A DNA stretch of 64,000 bases, taken from the NCBI GenBank assembly GCA_027493615.1, contig JAOSKK010000007.1, forward strand, positions 62,001 through 126,000. The letters are read 5' to 3'. Source of the DNA: Verrucomicrobiota bacterium. Its GTDB lineage: Bacteria > Verrucomicrobiota > Verrucomicrobiia > Limisphaerales > J093. Shown piece after piece: positions 1-8,326 of this stretch (positions within the stretch are counted from its first letter, which is position 1; each line of letters starts with the position of its first letter). Below the pieces are notes generated by a model. That model ran no database searches. It was not told the DNA's origin and saw nothing but the letters and a program-made list of their open reading frames with translations. The position numbers were made by a program, and so were the translations under genes.

Positions 1-1687
1 CTTGAGCAGGGATTCCGCCTTCTCCCGGTCGTAGGCGGGGTCGTCTTTGACCTTCTTGAGCAACGCCCAGAAGCTCTGGTACGTGGTGTAGTGCTCCAAC
101 ACGTCGAGGATGAACTTCTCCTCGATGGCCTGCCGCATCGAATACAGGCTGAAGGGCTCGAACTTGCCGTCGGGTCGCTTGCGCCCGAACAGTTCCAGCG
201 TCTTGTTCTTCGGGGTGGCCGTGAAGGCGAAGTAGCTGACGTTCGGCAGTCGCCCCCGCCGCTTCATCTCGGCCACGATGCGGTCTTCGAGGTCGTCCTC
301 CGGACTCCCGTCCTGCACTTCGGCTTCGTCCAACGAGTCGGTGGCGAGGACCTGCTTGAGGCTCTTGGTGCTTTCGCCCGACTGGCTGGAGTGGGCCTCG
401 TCGATGATGACGGCGAACCGTTTACCTTTGAGGGCCCCCATCTGGTCGGCGATCACGGGGAACTTCTGGAGCGTGGTGACGATGATGGTCTTGCCGTCTT
501 CCAGGGCCTGCTTCAACTGCCGGGCGGTCGTGTCGATGTTCTCGACCACGCCCAAGGTCTGCTCGAACTGGCGCACCGTTCGTTGAAGCTGACGGTCGAG
601 GACACGCCGGTCGGTGATGACGATGATCGAGTCAAACACCCGCTCATCCTTGGTGTCGTGGAGCACCGACAACTGGTGGGCGAGCCAGGCGATGGTGTTG
701 CTCTTGCCGCTCCCGGCACTGTGCTGGACGAGGTAGCAGTGCCCCACCCCCCGGTCCAGGGCATCCGCCACAATCCGCCGCACACAATCCAGTTGATGGT
801 AGCGGGGGAACAGGAGTTTCCTCTCCCCGGTCTTGTTCCCCTTGTCGTCCTCGATCTCGACGATGTGGATGAAGTGCTGGAGCAGGTTCAACACGCTGTC
901 CGGTGCCCAGACCTGTTCCCACAGGTAGGCGGTCGGGAACCCCTTCCATGACGGCGGATTGCCGGCGCCGAGGTTGTGGCCCTGGTTGAAGGGCAGGAAC
1001 CGGGTCTGGCCGCCCCGCAGTTCCGTCGTGACGTAAACCAGTGACGGATCCACGGCGAAATGCGCCAGGCAACGCCCGAACCGGAACAACGGCTCCTTCG
1101 GGTCACGGTCCAACCGGTACTGCTTCACCCCGTCCTGGACCGTCTGGCCTTGGAACGGGTTCTTCAGCTCCGCCGTGAACAACGGCAGACCGTTCAGGAA
1201 GATCGCCATGTCGAGGGACTTCTCGGTCTTCGGGCTGTACCGGATCTGGCGGACGACGACGAACTGGTTGGCCCGGTAGAGCTTCTGGGCCGACTCGTTC
1301 AGCCCCGAGGCGGGACGGAAGAACACCAAGCGGAACTTGCAGCCGTTGGCCTTGATGCCCTTGCGGAGGACATGGAGCGTGCCGTGTTTCTGAATCTCCG
1401 AGGCCAGCCGCTTCAGCAGGAGCGGTTTGGCGTCTGCCCCGTGCTGGGCCAGCAGCTTCTGCCACTCCTTGGGCTGACTGGCACGGAGGAAATCGAGGAC
1501 CTCCTGCGGGATGAGGCACAGTTCCCGGTCGTAGTCCGTGGGTTCCCGGCGACGGTAGCCCCAGACAGGTACAGGCCCCGTGGTCGCTCGCCCAACGCCC
1601 CCGCCTCCCGCTCATCTCCCCGCTCAGCGGGTCACCCAATAGGGCCGACTCGATGGCGGTCTCGAAGTTCTTCTCGGTCGTGTCCAC
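1..1687 (-). CDS. hsdR: Type I restriction enzyme R subunit (HsdR), C-terminus off the left edge; apparent frameshift near 1595-1605
   Basis: Reverse-strand translation gives MDTTEKNFETAIESALLGDPLSG...VWGYRRREPTDYDRELCLIPQEVLDFLRASQPKEW...YRANQFVVVRQIRYS...HCYLVQHSAGSGKSNTIAWLAHQL (Walker A)...IIDEAHSSQSGE...YFAFTATPKNKTLELFG...EEKFILDVLEHYTTYQSFWALLKK; a G-run indel breaks the frame near the N-terminus. Confidence 0.93.
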
Positions 1688-1722
1688 GTGGCCTTAACGC
1701 AGGGCCGGAGAAGACGCCGGGC

Positions 1723-1947
1723 TTAGGCATACGCCGCCTCGAAGCGAGTCACGAACACATCGTTTCGATACCGGCGCTGGACTTCTTCCGGGGGGCGCAC
1801 TCCAGGAACAACTCCACCGCTTCCTTGAGATTCGCCAGCGCCTCCTCGACGGTCTGGCCCCTGACTGGCCACGTCCAGTTCAGGGCACAGCGAGACGAAC
1901 CCATCGTTCTCCCGCTCCAACACCGCGGTCAGGTTCAAGGTCTTCAT
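1723..1947 (-). pseudogene. HicB-family antitoxin, orphan, two apparent compensating homopolymer frameshifts
   Basis: MKTLNLTAVLERENDGFVSLCPELDVASQG / QTVEEALANLKEAVELFLECAP (adjacent frame) / PPEEVQRRYRNDVFVTRFEAAYA; HicB-type partial RNase H fold; no HicA next to it. Confidence 0.72.
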
Positions 1948-2144
1948 CGTCGTCTGCCGGCAGCGTACCCGCTTCCGGAGCCAGCCTCAAGGGCCGGGAC
2001 GGGCGGCCTTGTTCCGCACGTGGTCGTGACGAGCTCCCCGCCGAACCGTTCAAGCCACGCTCGTTTCACGGCGCTGGCGGGGATTCCGTTGGATCTTCAA
2101 GCCGTCCCGCACCACGCGCTGGAGCAGTTTCCGTTGCGCTTCCG

Positions 2145-2414
2145 TCACGGCGCGAACTTACGGTCCACACCCGTAGCCCACAAGACGCAATCACCCGCCT
2201 CGATGTCCGCCAGCCTGGACTTGCCCCTCCAATGCCGCTTCGTGGGGAAGTTGACGATGTGCCTGGGATTGCCAAGCTGGCCCGTGCGGAAGACAAACAT
2301 CCGCCCCGGTTGAACTTCCTCCGGCTCACACGCTGTCCGGTAGGCCTGGTAGTTCTCGGGATACGGCTGGCGGAACTGCAAAGCGATGCCATTGCCCATG
2401 ATCCCCACCGTGTT
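2145..2414 (-). pseudogene. Macro-domain (DarG-like) protein, internal fragment (5' part displaced to 3063-3128, C-terminal part missing)
   Basis: NTVGIMGNGIALQFRQPYPENYQAYRTACEPEEVQPGRMFVFRTGQLGNPRHIVNFPTKRHWRGKSRLADIEAG matches the macro/Appr-1''-p signature; no start codon of its own at the homology boundary. Confidence 0.82.
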
Positions 2415-2464
2415 CGATGGAAAAGGGATTCGCCTGGTGGTAGCCGGCGCGGTAGAGTCGAGAC

Positions 2465-2674
2465 ATGACGGCTGAAGAAGTCAAATCGTTGCCGATGGCC
2501 CAGAAGATCCAGATCATGGAGGCCATCTGGGAGGACCTGCGAGATCGGCTCGAGGAATCGGATCTGCCACAACGGCTCAAGGACCTGCTGGATCAGCGTC
2601 GCTCGCGAGTTCGCGACGGTTCCGCAAAGGTTATGGACTGGGATCGTGTCAAGGCGGGCATCGGCAGGCCATAA
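2465..2674 (+). CDS. Addiction-module antitoxin (Unstab_antitox-like)
   Basis: MTAEEVKSLPMAQKIQIMEAIWEDLRDRLEESDLPQRLKDLLDQRRSRVRDGSAKVMDWDRVKAGIGRP; typical length and motif, directly upstream of a RelE/ParE ORF. Confidence 0.82.
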   Translation: MTAEEVKSLPMAQKIQIMEAIWEDLRDRLEESDLPQRLKDLLDQRRSRVRDGSAKVMDWDRVKAGIGRP

Positions 2675-2973
2675 TCACGCTCAGGATATCCGCAGATGCG
2701 CTTGCGGATCTAAACGATGGCTTCCTGTTCTACGAGGCACAGCAAGCTGGGTTGGGGGACTACTTCGCGACCTGTCTACGGGCCGACATCGAGGGACTCC
2801 GCGTGTATGCTGGCATCCATCGTGTGGTTTACCGCGATTACCACCGCCTCCTGAGCCGGGTGTTTCCCTATGGGATCTTCTACACCATTGAGGGTGACAC
2901 GGCGGTGATCTGGGCGGTGATCGATCTGCGTCGCGACCCGGAGTGGATACGAGCAAGGCTGCGTGAACAATAG
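2671..2973 (+). CDS. RelE/ParE-family toxin (start codon uncertain; in-frame ATA at 2671)
   Basis: IITLRISADALADLNDGFLFYEAQQAGLGDYFATCLRADIEGLRVYAGIHRVVYRDYHRLLSRVFPYGIFYTIEGDTAVIWAVIDLRRDPEWIRARLREQ; overlaps the antitoxin stop. Confidence 0.8.
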   Translation: MITLRISADALADLNDGFLFYEAQQAGLGDYFATCLRADIEGLRVYAGIHRVVYRDYHRLLSRVFPYGIFYTIEGDTAVIWAVIDLRRDPEWIRARLREQ

Positions 2974-3056
2974 CAGCGAACCAGCCGGTCGAGCGAATGG
3001 CGGCGGGCGAATGCGCTGCGCGAGATCGTGCGTCCTGGTTCGCCGCTATCGCTCAC
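2963..3056. repeat. Imperfect palindrome, 22-nt arms (2963-2984 / 3035-3056, 19/22 complementary) with ~50 nt loop, at the 3' end of the inserted TA cassette
   Basis: GTGAACAATAGCAGCGAACCAG versus reverse complement GTGAGCGATAGCGGCGAACCAG; toxin stop codon lies inside the left arm. Confidence 0.85.
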
Positions 3057-3062
3057 CTTGTC

Positions 3063-3128
3063 GTTTACCGTGTTGACCAGGGCTTCGGCGTCCGCCTCCA
3101 GCAGGTTACCGTTGATGTGCTCGATCAT
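3063..3128 (-). pseudogene. Macro-domain (DarG-like) protein, N-terminal fragment
   Basis: MIEHINGNLLEADAEALVNTVN, which joins NTVGIMGNGIALQF at 2414 when the 648 bp between is removed. Confidence 0.82.
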
Positions 3129-3202
3129 CGCTTACATGTCAGTAATACCAACTACGCTGGGCAGTGACAACCGGATCATGCGCCGCGCCGCTTAGATCGG
3201 TG

Positions 3203-4552
3203 TCACCCTGGGGAAGTCTCGGGTTGGGCGGCATTGGGGAGATCCGAAACCTGACGCACGTCAATCTGGCCGGTGACGGCGGCGGAGATGAGCGCCGTCC
3301 GGTATTCCTGCAACCGCTCAATCGCCGTCCGCATTTTCGCCGTGAGGGCGTCCAGCTTGGCGATTTCGGCATCGAGGTAGGCGGCAATGTCCTCTTGCTC
3401 AGCAGCCGTTGGGCAGCACAGCGTCAAGTTCTTGATCTGCTCAACATTGATGCGCTTGAACGTCACCCCCAGCGCAAGGGAGTCCAGTTGGCGCATCACC
3501 ACCGGTGAGCGAAGCTGGTAAACGAGAAACCGCTGATCGTTTGAAGGTGAGCGGATCAGGCAAACATCCTGACCCATGCAAAAGACTGCGTCGGTGTTGA
3601 CGTATGCAGCCGCACCAACTGTCGCATTCCTGCTGTAAATCACATCGCCACGCTTGGGACGCCTTCCGCCCTCGATCAGGGCCAAGTACTCGTCACGGGT
3701 TGTTAGGTTCGAGTTGCTCAGGTCGAGGTTGAAACTCTGGACTTCGCCAATGCTGGCGACGGGTACACCTTCCAGAACGAAAGGCACCGTCCGGTGCTTG
3801 CAGTCAATGACTTCCCAGTTCCGCTTGAGTGCGGTTACTTCCCAATGCGCCGGGATGCGCCCCAACCACGGGATGCCGGAGTCCTTCATGGGGGCGTCGG
3901 GGTTGAGCCCTTGAGTGACGGCGTGGCTGATGAGGGCCGTGCGCTTTTCCTGCAACAACTCGATCAACCGCTCCTTCTTCGCCACCAGCGCATCAATCTT
4001 CGCCGTCTCCCGGTCGAGAAACGAGGCGATGGCCGCCTGTTCGGCATCAGGTGGGAACGCGAGCCACGCCTTTACAATGTCGGCTGGGTTCGCCCGCTGG
4101 TGACTGCGGGTTACCGACTGGACCGTTGACGAAATCAAGTCCCGGACCGGCTGGGATGCGTAGAGGTAGTACGCAAATCGAAGCTCGCACCCTCTCGCCT
4201 TCAGCGGGACGAACTCTGTGGAACAGACGACTGGCAAGTCACGTCTCCTGGAGATCAACACGCAGCCCTTGCGGGGGTTGAGTTTGGAGACGAGCAGTTC
4301 GTCCCCATTGAGGGAAATCTTGTCGCTGTCGATCTCCGCTCCATTCTCCTCTCGTCCGTCGCCCGTTTCCTGTATCGCCGGGATCGAGTAGTGGAAGACT
4401 CTTCTGCCACCAAACGACTCTCGTCGGGCCTGCTCTTTCCTGTATTCAAGGACGGCATCCGCCCGCACGACCTCCCAATGCTCCGGTATCCGTCCCAGCC
4501 ACTCGACGCCGGAGTCCTTGTAGCGGGGGTACGGTTTCCACCTCGTGCTCAT
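3203..4552 (-). CDS. hsdS: Type I restriction-modification specificity subunit HsdS
   Basis: Two target-recognition modules with repeated YKDSGVEWLGRIPEHWEV / MKDSGIPWLGRIPAHWEV and LIELLQEKRTALISHAVTQGL / AIERLQEYRTALISAAVTGQID; start overlaps hsdM stop (ATGA). Confidence 0.95.
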   Translation of the reverse strand: MSTRWKPYPRYKDSGVEWLGRIPEHWEVVRADAVLEYRKEQARRESFGGRRVFHYSIPAIQETGDGREENGAEIDSDKISLNGDELLVSKLNPRKGCVLISRRRDLPVVCSTEFVPLKARGCELRFAYYLYASQPVRDLISSTVQSVTRSHQRANPADIVKAWLAFPPDAEQAAIASFLDRETAKIDALVAKKERLIELLQEKRTALISHAVTQGLNPDAPMKDSGIPWLGRIPAHWEVTALKRNWEVIDCKHRTVPFVLEGVPVASIGEVQSFNLDLSNSNLTTRDEYLALIEGGRRPKRGDVIYSRNATVGAAAYVNTDAVFCMGQDVCLIRSPSNDQRFLVYQLRSPVVMRQLDSLALGVTFKRINVEQIKNLTLCCPTAAEQEDIAAYLDAEIAKLDALTAKMRTAIERLQEYRTALISAAVTGQIDVRQVSDLPNAAQPETSPG

Positions 4553-6588
4553 CGGGTGATTGCCTTGAGCATCGCCACGATCTCAGATTCGAGCGTCTTG
4601 ATGTCCGCCTCGATGGCGGCCAGGGGGCGGGGCGGTTGGTACTGGTAGAAGTAGCGGTTGAAGTTGATTTCGTAGCCCACCTTGCCGACCTCGTTGTCCT
4701 GGGGGTCACGGACGGTCGTGTTGATCCAGGCGTCGGGGACATGCGGCTTCACCTCCCGGTCGAAGTGCTCATGGATGTCCTGGGTGAGCGGGACGTTCTC
4801 GGTGTCCCGCAACTCGGGGTCGGGCTCTGGTTGACCGTCGTCGTCACGGCAAATCTCGGCGGTCTCGTCCCGTTCGGACAGGGCGGTGAGAATGGCCTTC
4901 CGGACCGGCGCACCGACCTTCAAGCCCGCCCGTTTCAGGGCGTCGTCCATGAGCGGCCCGAACTCCGCCCGGTCCTTCCAGAGCCTGTTCGGCAACGTCC
5001 CCAGCGCCTTGAGGATGGCGGCCTGCAACTTCCGGCCCTCGGCTTCCTCGGCGGCCTTGGCCTTGGCCTCCTTCTTCTTGCTGACGGCGAGGTTCTGGAA
5101 CCCGCTTTCCTGTTCGAGCCGGGCCAGGCGTTCGGGGGTGACCTGGAAGTTCAACCGCAGCGGTCGTTCGACCGTGATCTTGCGGTAACCGAACTCGATG
5201 CTGTCGAAGATGCGGCAGTGCTCGCCCGCCTCGAACCGGCTGTAGAGGTCCACGATCTGCCGGATCTGGTTGTCGCCGATCTCCCGGCGCTTGTTCCCGA
5301 GGCTCTTGCGCATCGGGGTCCAGAAACCCGAGGCGTCGATGAGCTGGACCTTGTTCCGGCGGCGTTTCTCCTTCCGATTGCTCAACACCCAGACGTACGT
5401 GCTGATGCCGGTGTTGTAGAACAGTTGCTCGGGGAGGGCGATGATTGCCTCGAGCCAGTCGTTTTCCAGGATCCAGCGCCGGATCTCGCTCTCGCCGCTC
5501 CCGGCATCCCCCGTGAACAGGGGCGCCCCGTTCATCACGATGGCCACCCGTCCGCCGCCATCCGCCGGTTCCTTCATCCGGGAGAGCATGTGTTGGAGGA
5601 ACAGGAGCTGGCCGTCGCTGATGCGGGGCAGGCCCGCCCCGAATCGGCCAGCATGACCCCGCTCGGCCTCGGCCTCGACGGCGGCCTGGTCCAGTTTCCA
5701 ATCCTTGCCGTAGGGCGGGTTGGCGCATTGGTAGTCGTAGCGGCGGGGGCCGAGCTGCCAGTCCGAGAGCGTGCTGCCGAACCGGATGTTGTCGGCGTCC
5801 CGCCCGTCCACCGACTTCATGTAGAGGTCGGCCTTGCAGACGGCGAAGGTCTCGGGCTGGGACTCGTGCCCGAACATGTGGACCTCGGCGTTCGGGTTGA
5901 GGGCGAGGATCTGCTCCTTGGCGGTGGTGAGCATGCCGCCGGTGCCGCAGCAGGGGTCGCACACGGTGCGGACGATGGCCTTCTGCTTGATGACCTCCCG
6001 ATCCACCGAGACCAGGAGGGTCGCCATCAGGCGGACGACCTCCCGGGGGGTGAAGTGCTCGCCGGGGTTTTCGTCGAGGGCCTCGTTGAACCGGCGGACC
6101 AGCTCCTCGAAGATGGTGCCCATCTCGTGGTTGGAGACCCGGTCGGGATGCAGGTCCACGACGTTGCTGGCGAACCGCTCCATGACCAGGAAGAGCAGGC
6201 CGTGTTCGTCGAGCTTGGCGATGGTGTTGGGGAAATCGAACTTGTCGAGGACCTCCCGCATGTTCTCGGAGAAGCCGTTCAGGTAGGTGCGGAGGTTGGC
6301 GGCGAGGTTGGGCGGGTCATCGAGGAGCTTCTCGAAGTCGTAGCGGGAGGTGTTGTAGAAGGCGAAGCCGGCGGCCTTGCGGAGCTGGGGGTCGAGGTTT
6401 TCGAGTTTGCCCTTGAGCTTGGCGTGGGTGGTCAGGACCCGCTCCTTGGTCGGGGCGAGCACGCAGTCGATGCGGCGGAGGACGGTGAAGGGGAGGATGA
6501 CGTCCTGGTACTTGCCCCGCTTGAACCGGTCACGAAGGAGCTCCGCAATGGACCACAGGAAGTTGACCTTCTCGCCAAAGTTGTTCAT
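4549..6588 (-). CDS. hsdM: Type I restriction-modification methyltransferase HsdM
   Basis: MNNFGEKVNFLWSIAELLRDRFKRGKYQDVILPFTVLRRIDCVL...GEHFTPREVVRLM...CDPCCGTGGML...ANPPYGKDWK; the listed 738 aa ORF start is too far upstream. Confidence 0.95.
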   Translation of the reverse strand: MNNFGEKVNFLWSIAELLRDRFKRGKYQDVILPFTVLRRIDCVLAPTKERVLTTHAKLKGKLENLDPQLRKAAGFAFYNTSRYDFEKLLDDPPNLAANLRTYLNGFSENMREVLDKFDFPNTIAKLDEHGLLFLVMERFASNVVDLHPDRVSNHEMGTIFEELVRRFNEALDENPGEHFTPREVVRLMATLLVSVDREVIKQKAIVRTVCDPCCGTGGMLTTAKEQILALNPNAEVHMFGHESQPETFAVCKADLYMKSVDGRDADNIRFGSTLSDWQLGPRRYDYQCANPPYGKDWKLDQAAVEAEAERGHAGRFGAGLPRISDGQLLFLQHMLSRMKEPADGGGRVAIVMNGAPLFTGDAGSGESEIRRWILENDWLEAIIALPEQLFYNTGISTYVWVLSNRKEKRRRNKVQLIDASGFWTPMRKSLGNKRREIGDNQIRQIVDLYSRFEAGEHCRIFDSIEFGYRKITVERPLRLNFQVTPERLARLEQESGFQNLAVSKKKEAKAKAAEEAEGRKLQAAILKALGTLPNRLWKDRAEFGPLMDDALKRAGLKVGAPVRKAILTALSERDETAEICRDDDGQPEPDPELRDTENVPLTQDIHEHFDREVKPHVPDAWINTTVRDPQDNEVGKVGYEINFNRYFYQYQPPRPLAAIEADIKTLESEIVAMLKAITR

Positions 6589-6690
6589 CGGCTGATTCGG
6601 GGGCGAGGGTACCGGAAGCGGGGGACCGGGGACAAAGGGTTTCGGCGGCGGCGGGACAAGGGGCGGAAGCGGTCTGACCGCGAGGGGCAT

Positions 6691-6772
6691 GGGAAGCGGC
6701 CGGTTCCTCCTGGACCTGCTCGCGGGCCGTGACCCCGGGGCGTGCAGGCGGGACGCCCGCACCACCGGTTCA
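6691..6772. repeat. Dispersed repeat (GTGCAGGC...GCCCGCACCAC family), copy A
   Basis: Aligns with 24536-24618: GGGAAGCG..CCGTTCCT.C.GGACCTGCTC..GGGCC.TGA.CC..G..G.GTGCAGGC.GGA.GCCCGCACCAC.GGTTCA. Confidence 0.75.
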
Positions 6773-6802
6773 CGGGCGGAGCCGAGATCGTCCCGCGACC
6801 AA

Positions 6803-6879
6803 TGCCCGATGTTCGAAATCTGCGGAGGATTCAGAGGGCGGGGGGGTCTCCGCCGATTACGAACATAGGGGATTGGGGG
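6803..6879. repeat. Palindromic repeat family P (TGTTCGnAATCGGCGGA...TCCGCCGATTACGAACAT), copy 1
   Basis: cccgatgttcgaaatctgcgga...tctccgccgattacgaacataggggattgggg; related copies at 28299 and 41391. Confidence 0.75.
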
Positions 6880-6885
6880 AACGGC

Positions 6886-7419
6886 TCAGAACTGGTCTTC
6901 CTTCTCCTTGAACAGGACGTTGAACGTGGTCAGCGAGCCGTAGCAGCGGGTGATGTACTGCTGCCAGTCGAACTTCTCCGCGGCGCTCAGGTTCTCGCTC
7001 GCGTTGAGCTTCTGCTCGAGCACCCGCAGGTTGTTTCTGACCATCACGATCTTGTGAAAAAACACCTCCAGCCCGACCTCTTTCGTCTGCAGCGCAGGGT
7101 CCGCCGGGTGCAGCACCAACCGGCCCCCGCGCCAGCGCGCCCCGAGTCGCTCGACCACCTGGTCCGGACGCTCCACGCCGAGCCGGGCCAACGTGGCCTC
7201 CACGGTGTCGCGGAGCAGCGTCACGAGCGGCGTCTCGAGGTAGCTCAACGTGGCGTGCGCCTCGGCAGGGGCCAGACCACTGAGGTCCGGCGCGACCTCC
7301 TGGCGCGTGCCGTTGTCGAACGCCACCGTGGCCGTGAGCTCGCACAACGCCCGGACCGTCCCCGGTCCGTACTGCGGATGCCGAACGCGTTGGCCGATGT
7401 GCATGGTTTCGATTTTCAT
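6886..7419 (-). CDS. Conserved hypothetical protein (CarD/TRCF-like N-terminal motif possible)
   Basis: MKIETMHIGQRVRHPQYGPGTVRALCELTATVAFDNGTRQEVAPDLSGLAP...CYGSLTTFNVLFKEKEDQF. Confidence 0.65.
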   Translation of the reverse strand: MKIETMHIGQRVRHPQYGPGTVRALCELTATVAFDNGTRQEVAPDLSGLAPAEAHATLSYLETPLVTLLRDTVEATLARLGVERPDQVVERLGARWRGGRLVLHPADPALQTKEVGLEVFFHKIVMVRNNLRVLEQKLNASENLSAAEKFDWQQYITRCYGSLTTFNVLFKEKEDQF

Positions 7420-7456
7420 GGCGAAAACAGGCGTGAACTGTGAACTTCTCTGGCTG

Positions 7457-8314
7457 TCAAAAAAGGATTTCCGGGTGGGCCGCCAGCCAGGTGCGCAAAC
7501 CCGGCAGCGGGAAGGACAGACGTTGCTGCGCCTTGGTACAGTCCAGGGACGTGTCCGGCGGCCGCGGAGCCCCGGCGTATTCCTGGAGCGAGGCGGCGGC
7601 AAGACGCGGGCTGAGTTCGGGGCAACGAGCAGCGACCAGTTGGCCGATCTCCCAGCGCGAGAGCCGTTCCGCACCGGCCACGTGATAGATCCCCCGCGCC
7701 TCGCGCTGGACGAGTTCCCAGACCGCTTGGGCGGTGGCCGAAGCCGGCAGGGGCGAGCGGAATTCATCCGTGAACAGGCGCAGCAACTGCCCCGCCCGCC
7801 AAGCCCGGCGCATCTGCTCGTTGAAGCCGCGATCCCCGGTGGGCGAGGTCCCGCCGTTGAGGGACGTCCGGATCACCAGGGCGTGGGGGTGAGCGAGGAT
7901 GACCTGCTCGGCGGCGTGCTTGGTCTCGGCGTAAACGCTCAGGGGGTTCGGTGTGGCCTCTTCGGTGTAGGACCCCTGGCGGCCGTCGAAGACCAGGTCG
8001 GTGGAGAACCAGACGAACGGGGCCTCCGCACCCAACTCCGCCAACTGGCGCGTGACCTCGACGTTGAGCCGTCGGGCCCACTCGGGATGGGCCTCACAGT
8101 CCGGGCTCCGACTCAAGGCGGCGCAATGAATGATCAGTTGCGGGCGGTCCTGCCGGTACAGCCGCTGCAGGGTCGTGAAGTCGGTGAGGTCGATGTCCGC
8201 CCGGCGCAATCCGCGCACCCGCCAGGCGGGGGCGTAGCGCGGGGCGAGTTGGACGAGGTAATTACCGATGAGTCCGCCGGCGCCGGTCACCCACGCCAAG
8301 GGGGAGTTGGCCAT
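7457..8314 (-). CDS. SDR-family dTDP-4-dehydrorhamnose reductase-like protein
   Basis: WVTGAGGLIGNYLVQ (NAD-binding), FVWFSTDLVFDG, NPLSVYAETKHAAEQ (YxxxK). Confidence 0.88.
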   Translation of the reverse strand: MANSPLAWVTGAGGLIGNYLVQLAPRYAPAWRVRGLRRADIDLTDFTTLQRLYRQDRPQLIIHCAALSRSPDCEAHPEWARRLNVEVTRQLAELGAEAPFVWFSTDLVFDGRQGSYTEEATPNPLSVYAETKHAAEQVILAHPHALVIRTSLNGGTSPTGDRGFNEQMRRAWRAGQLLRLFTDEFRSPLPASATAQAVWELVQREARGIYHVAGAERLSRWEIGQLVAARCPELSPRLAAASLQEYAGAPRPPDTSLDCTKAQQRLSFPLPGLRTWLAAHPEILF

Positions 8315-8326
8315 GGTGGAAGCGGG

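Noticed and set aside
2413-3063. Calling this a bona fide integron gene cassette
   Set aside because: Layout fits (gene + terminal palindrome + GTT junctions) but canonical R/L boxes are not evident and no intI is in the window; kept as a hypothesis only.
4636-6732. 698 aa plus-strand ORF
   Set aside because: Antisense to hsdM; low-complexity V/L/G/E/D composition typical of reverse-frame reading in high-GC DNA. Same reasoning for long antisense ORFs at 7250-9427, 12981-14018, 15269-16657, 23332-24957, 25902-27080, 32110-33396, 37603-38946 and 45523-46440.
6886-7767. Full 293 aa ORF as the protein
   Set aside because: N-terminal ~116 residues are antisense to the SDR gene tail and low complexity; MKIETMHIGQ at 7419 is the plausible start.
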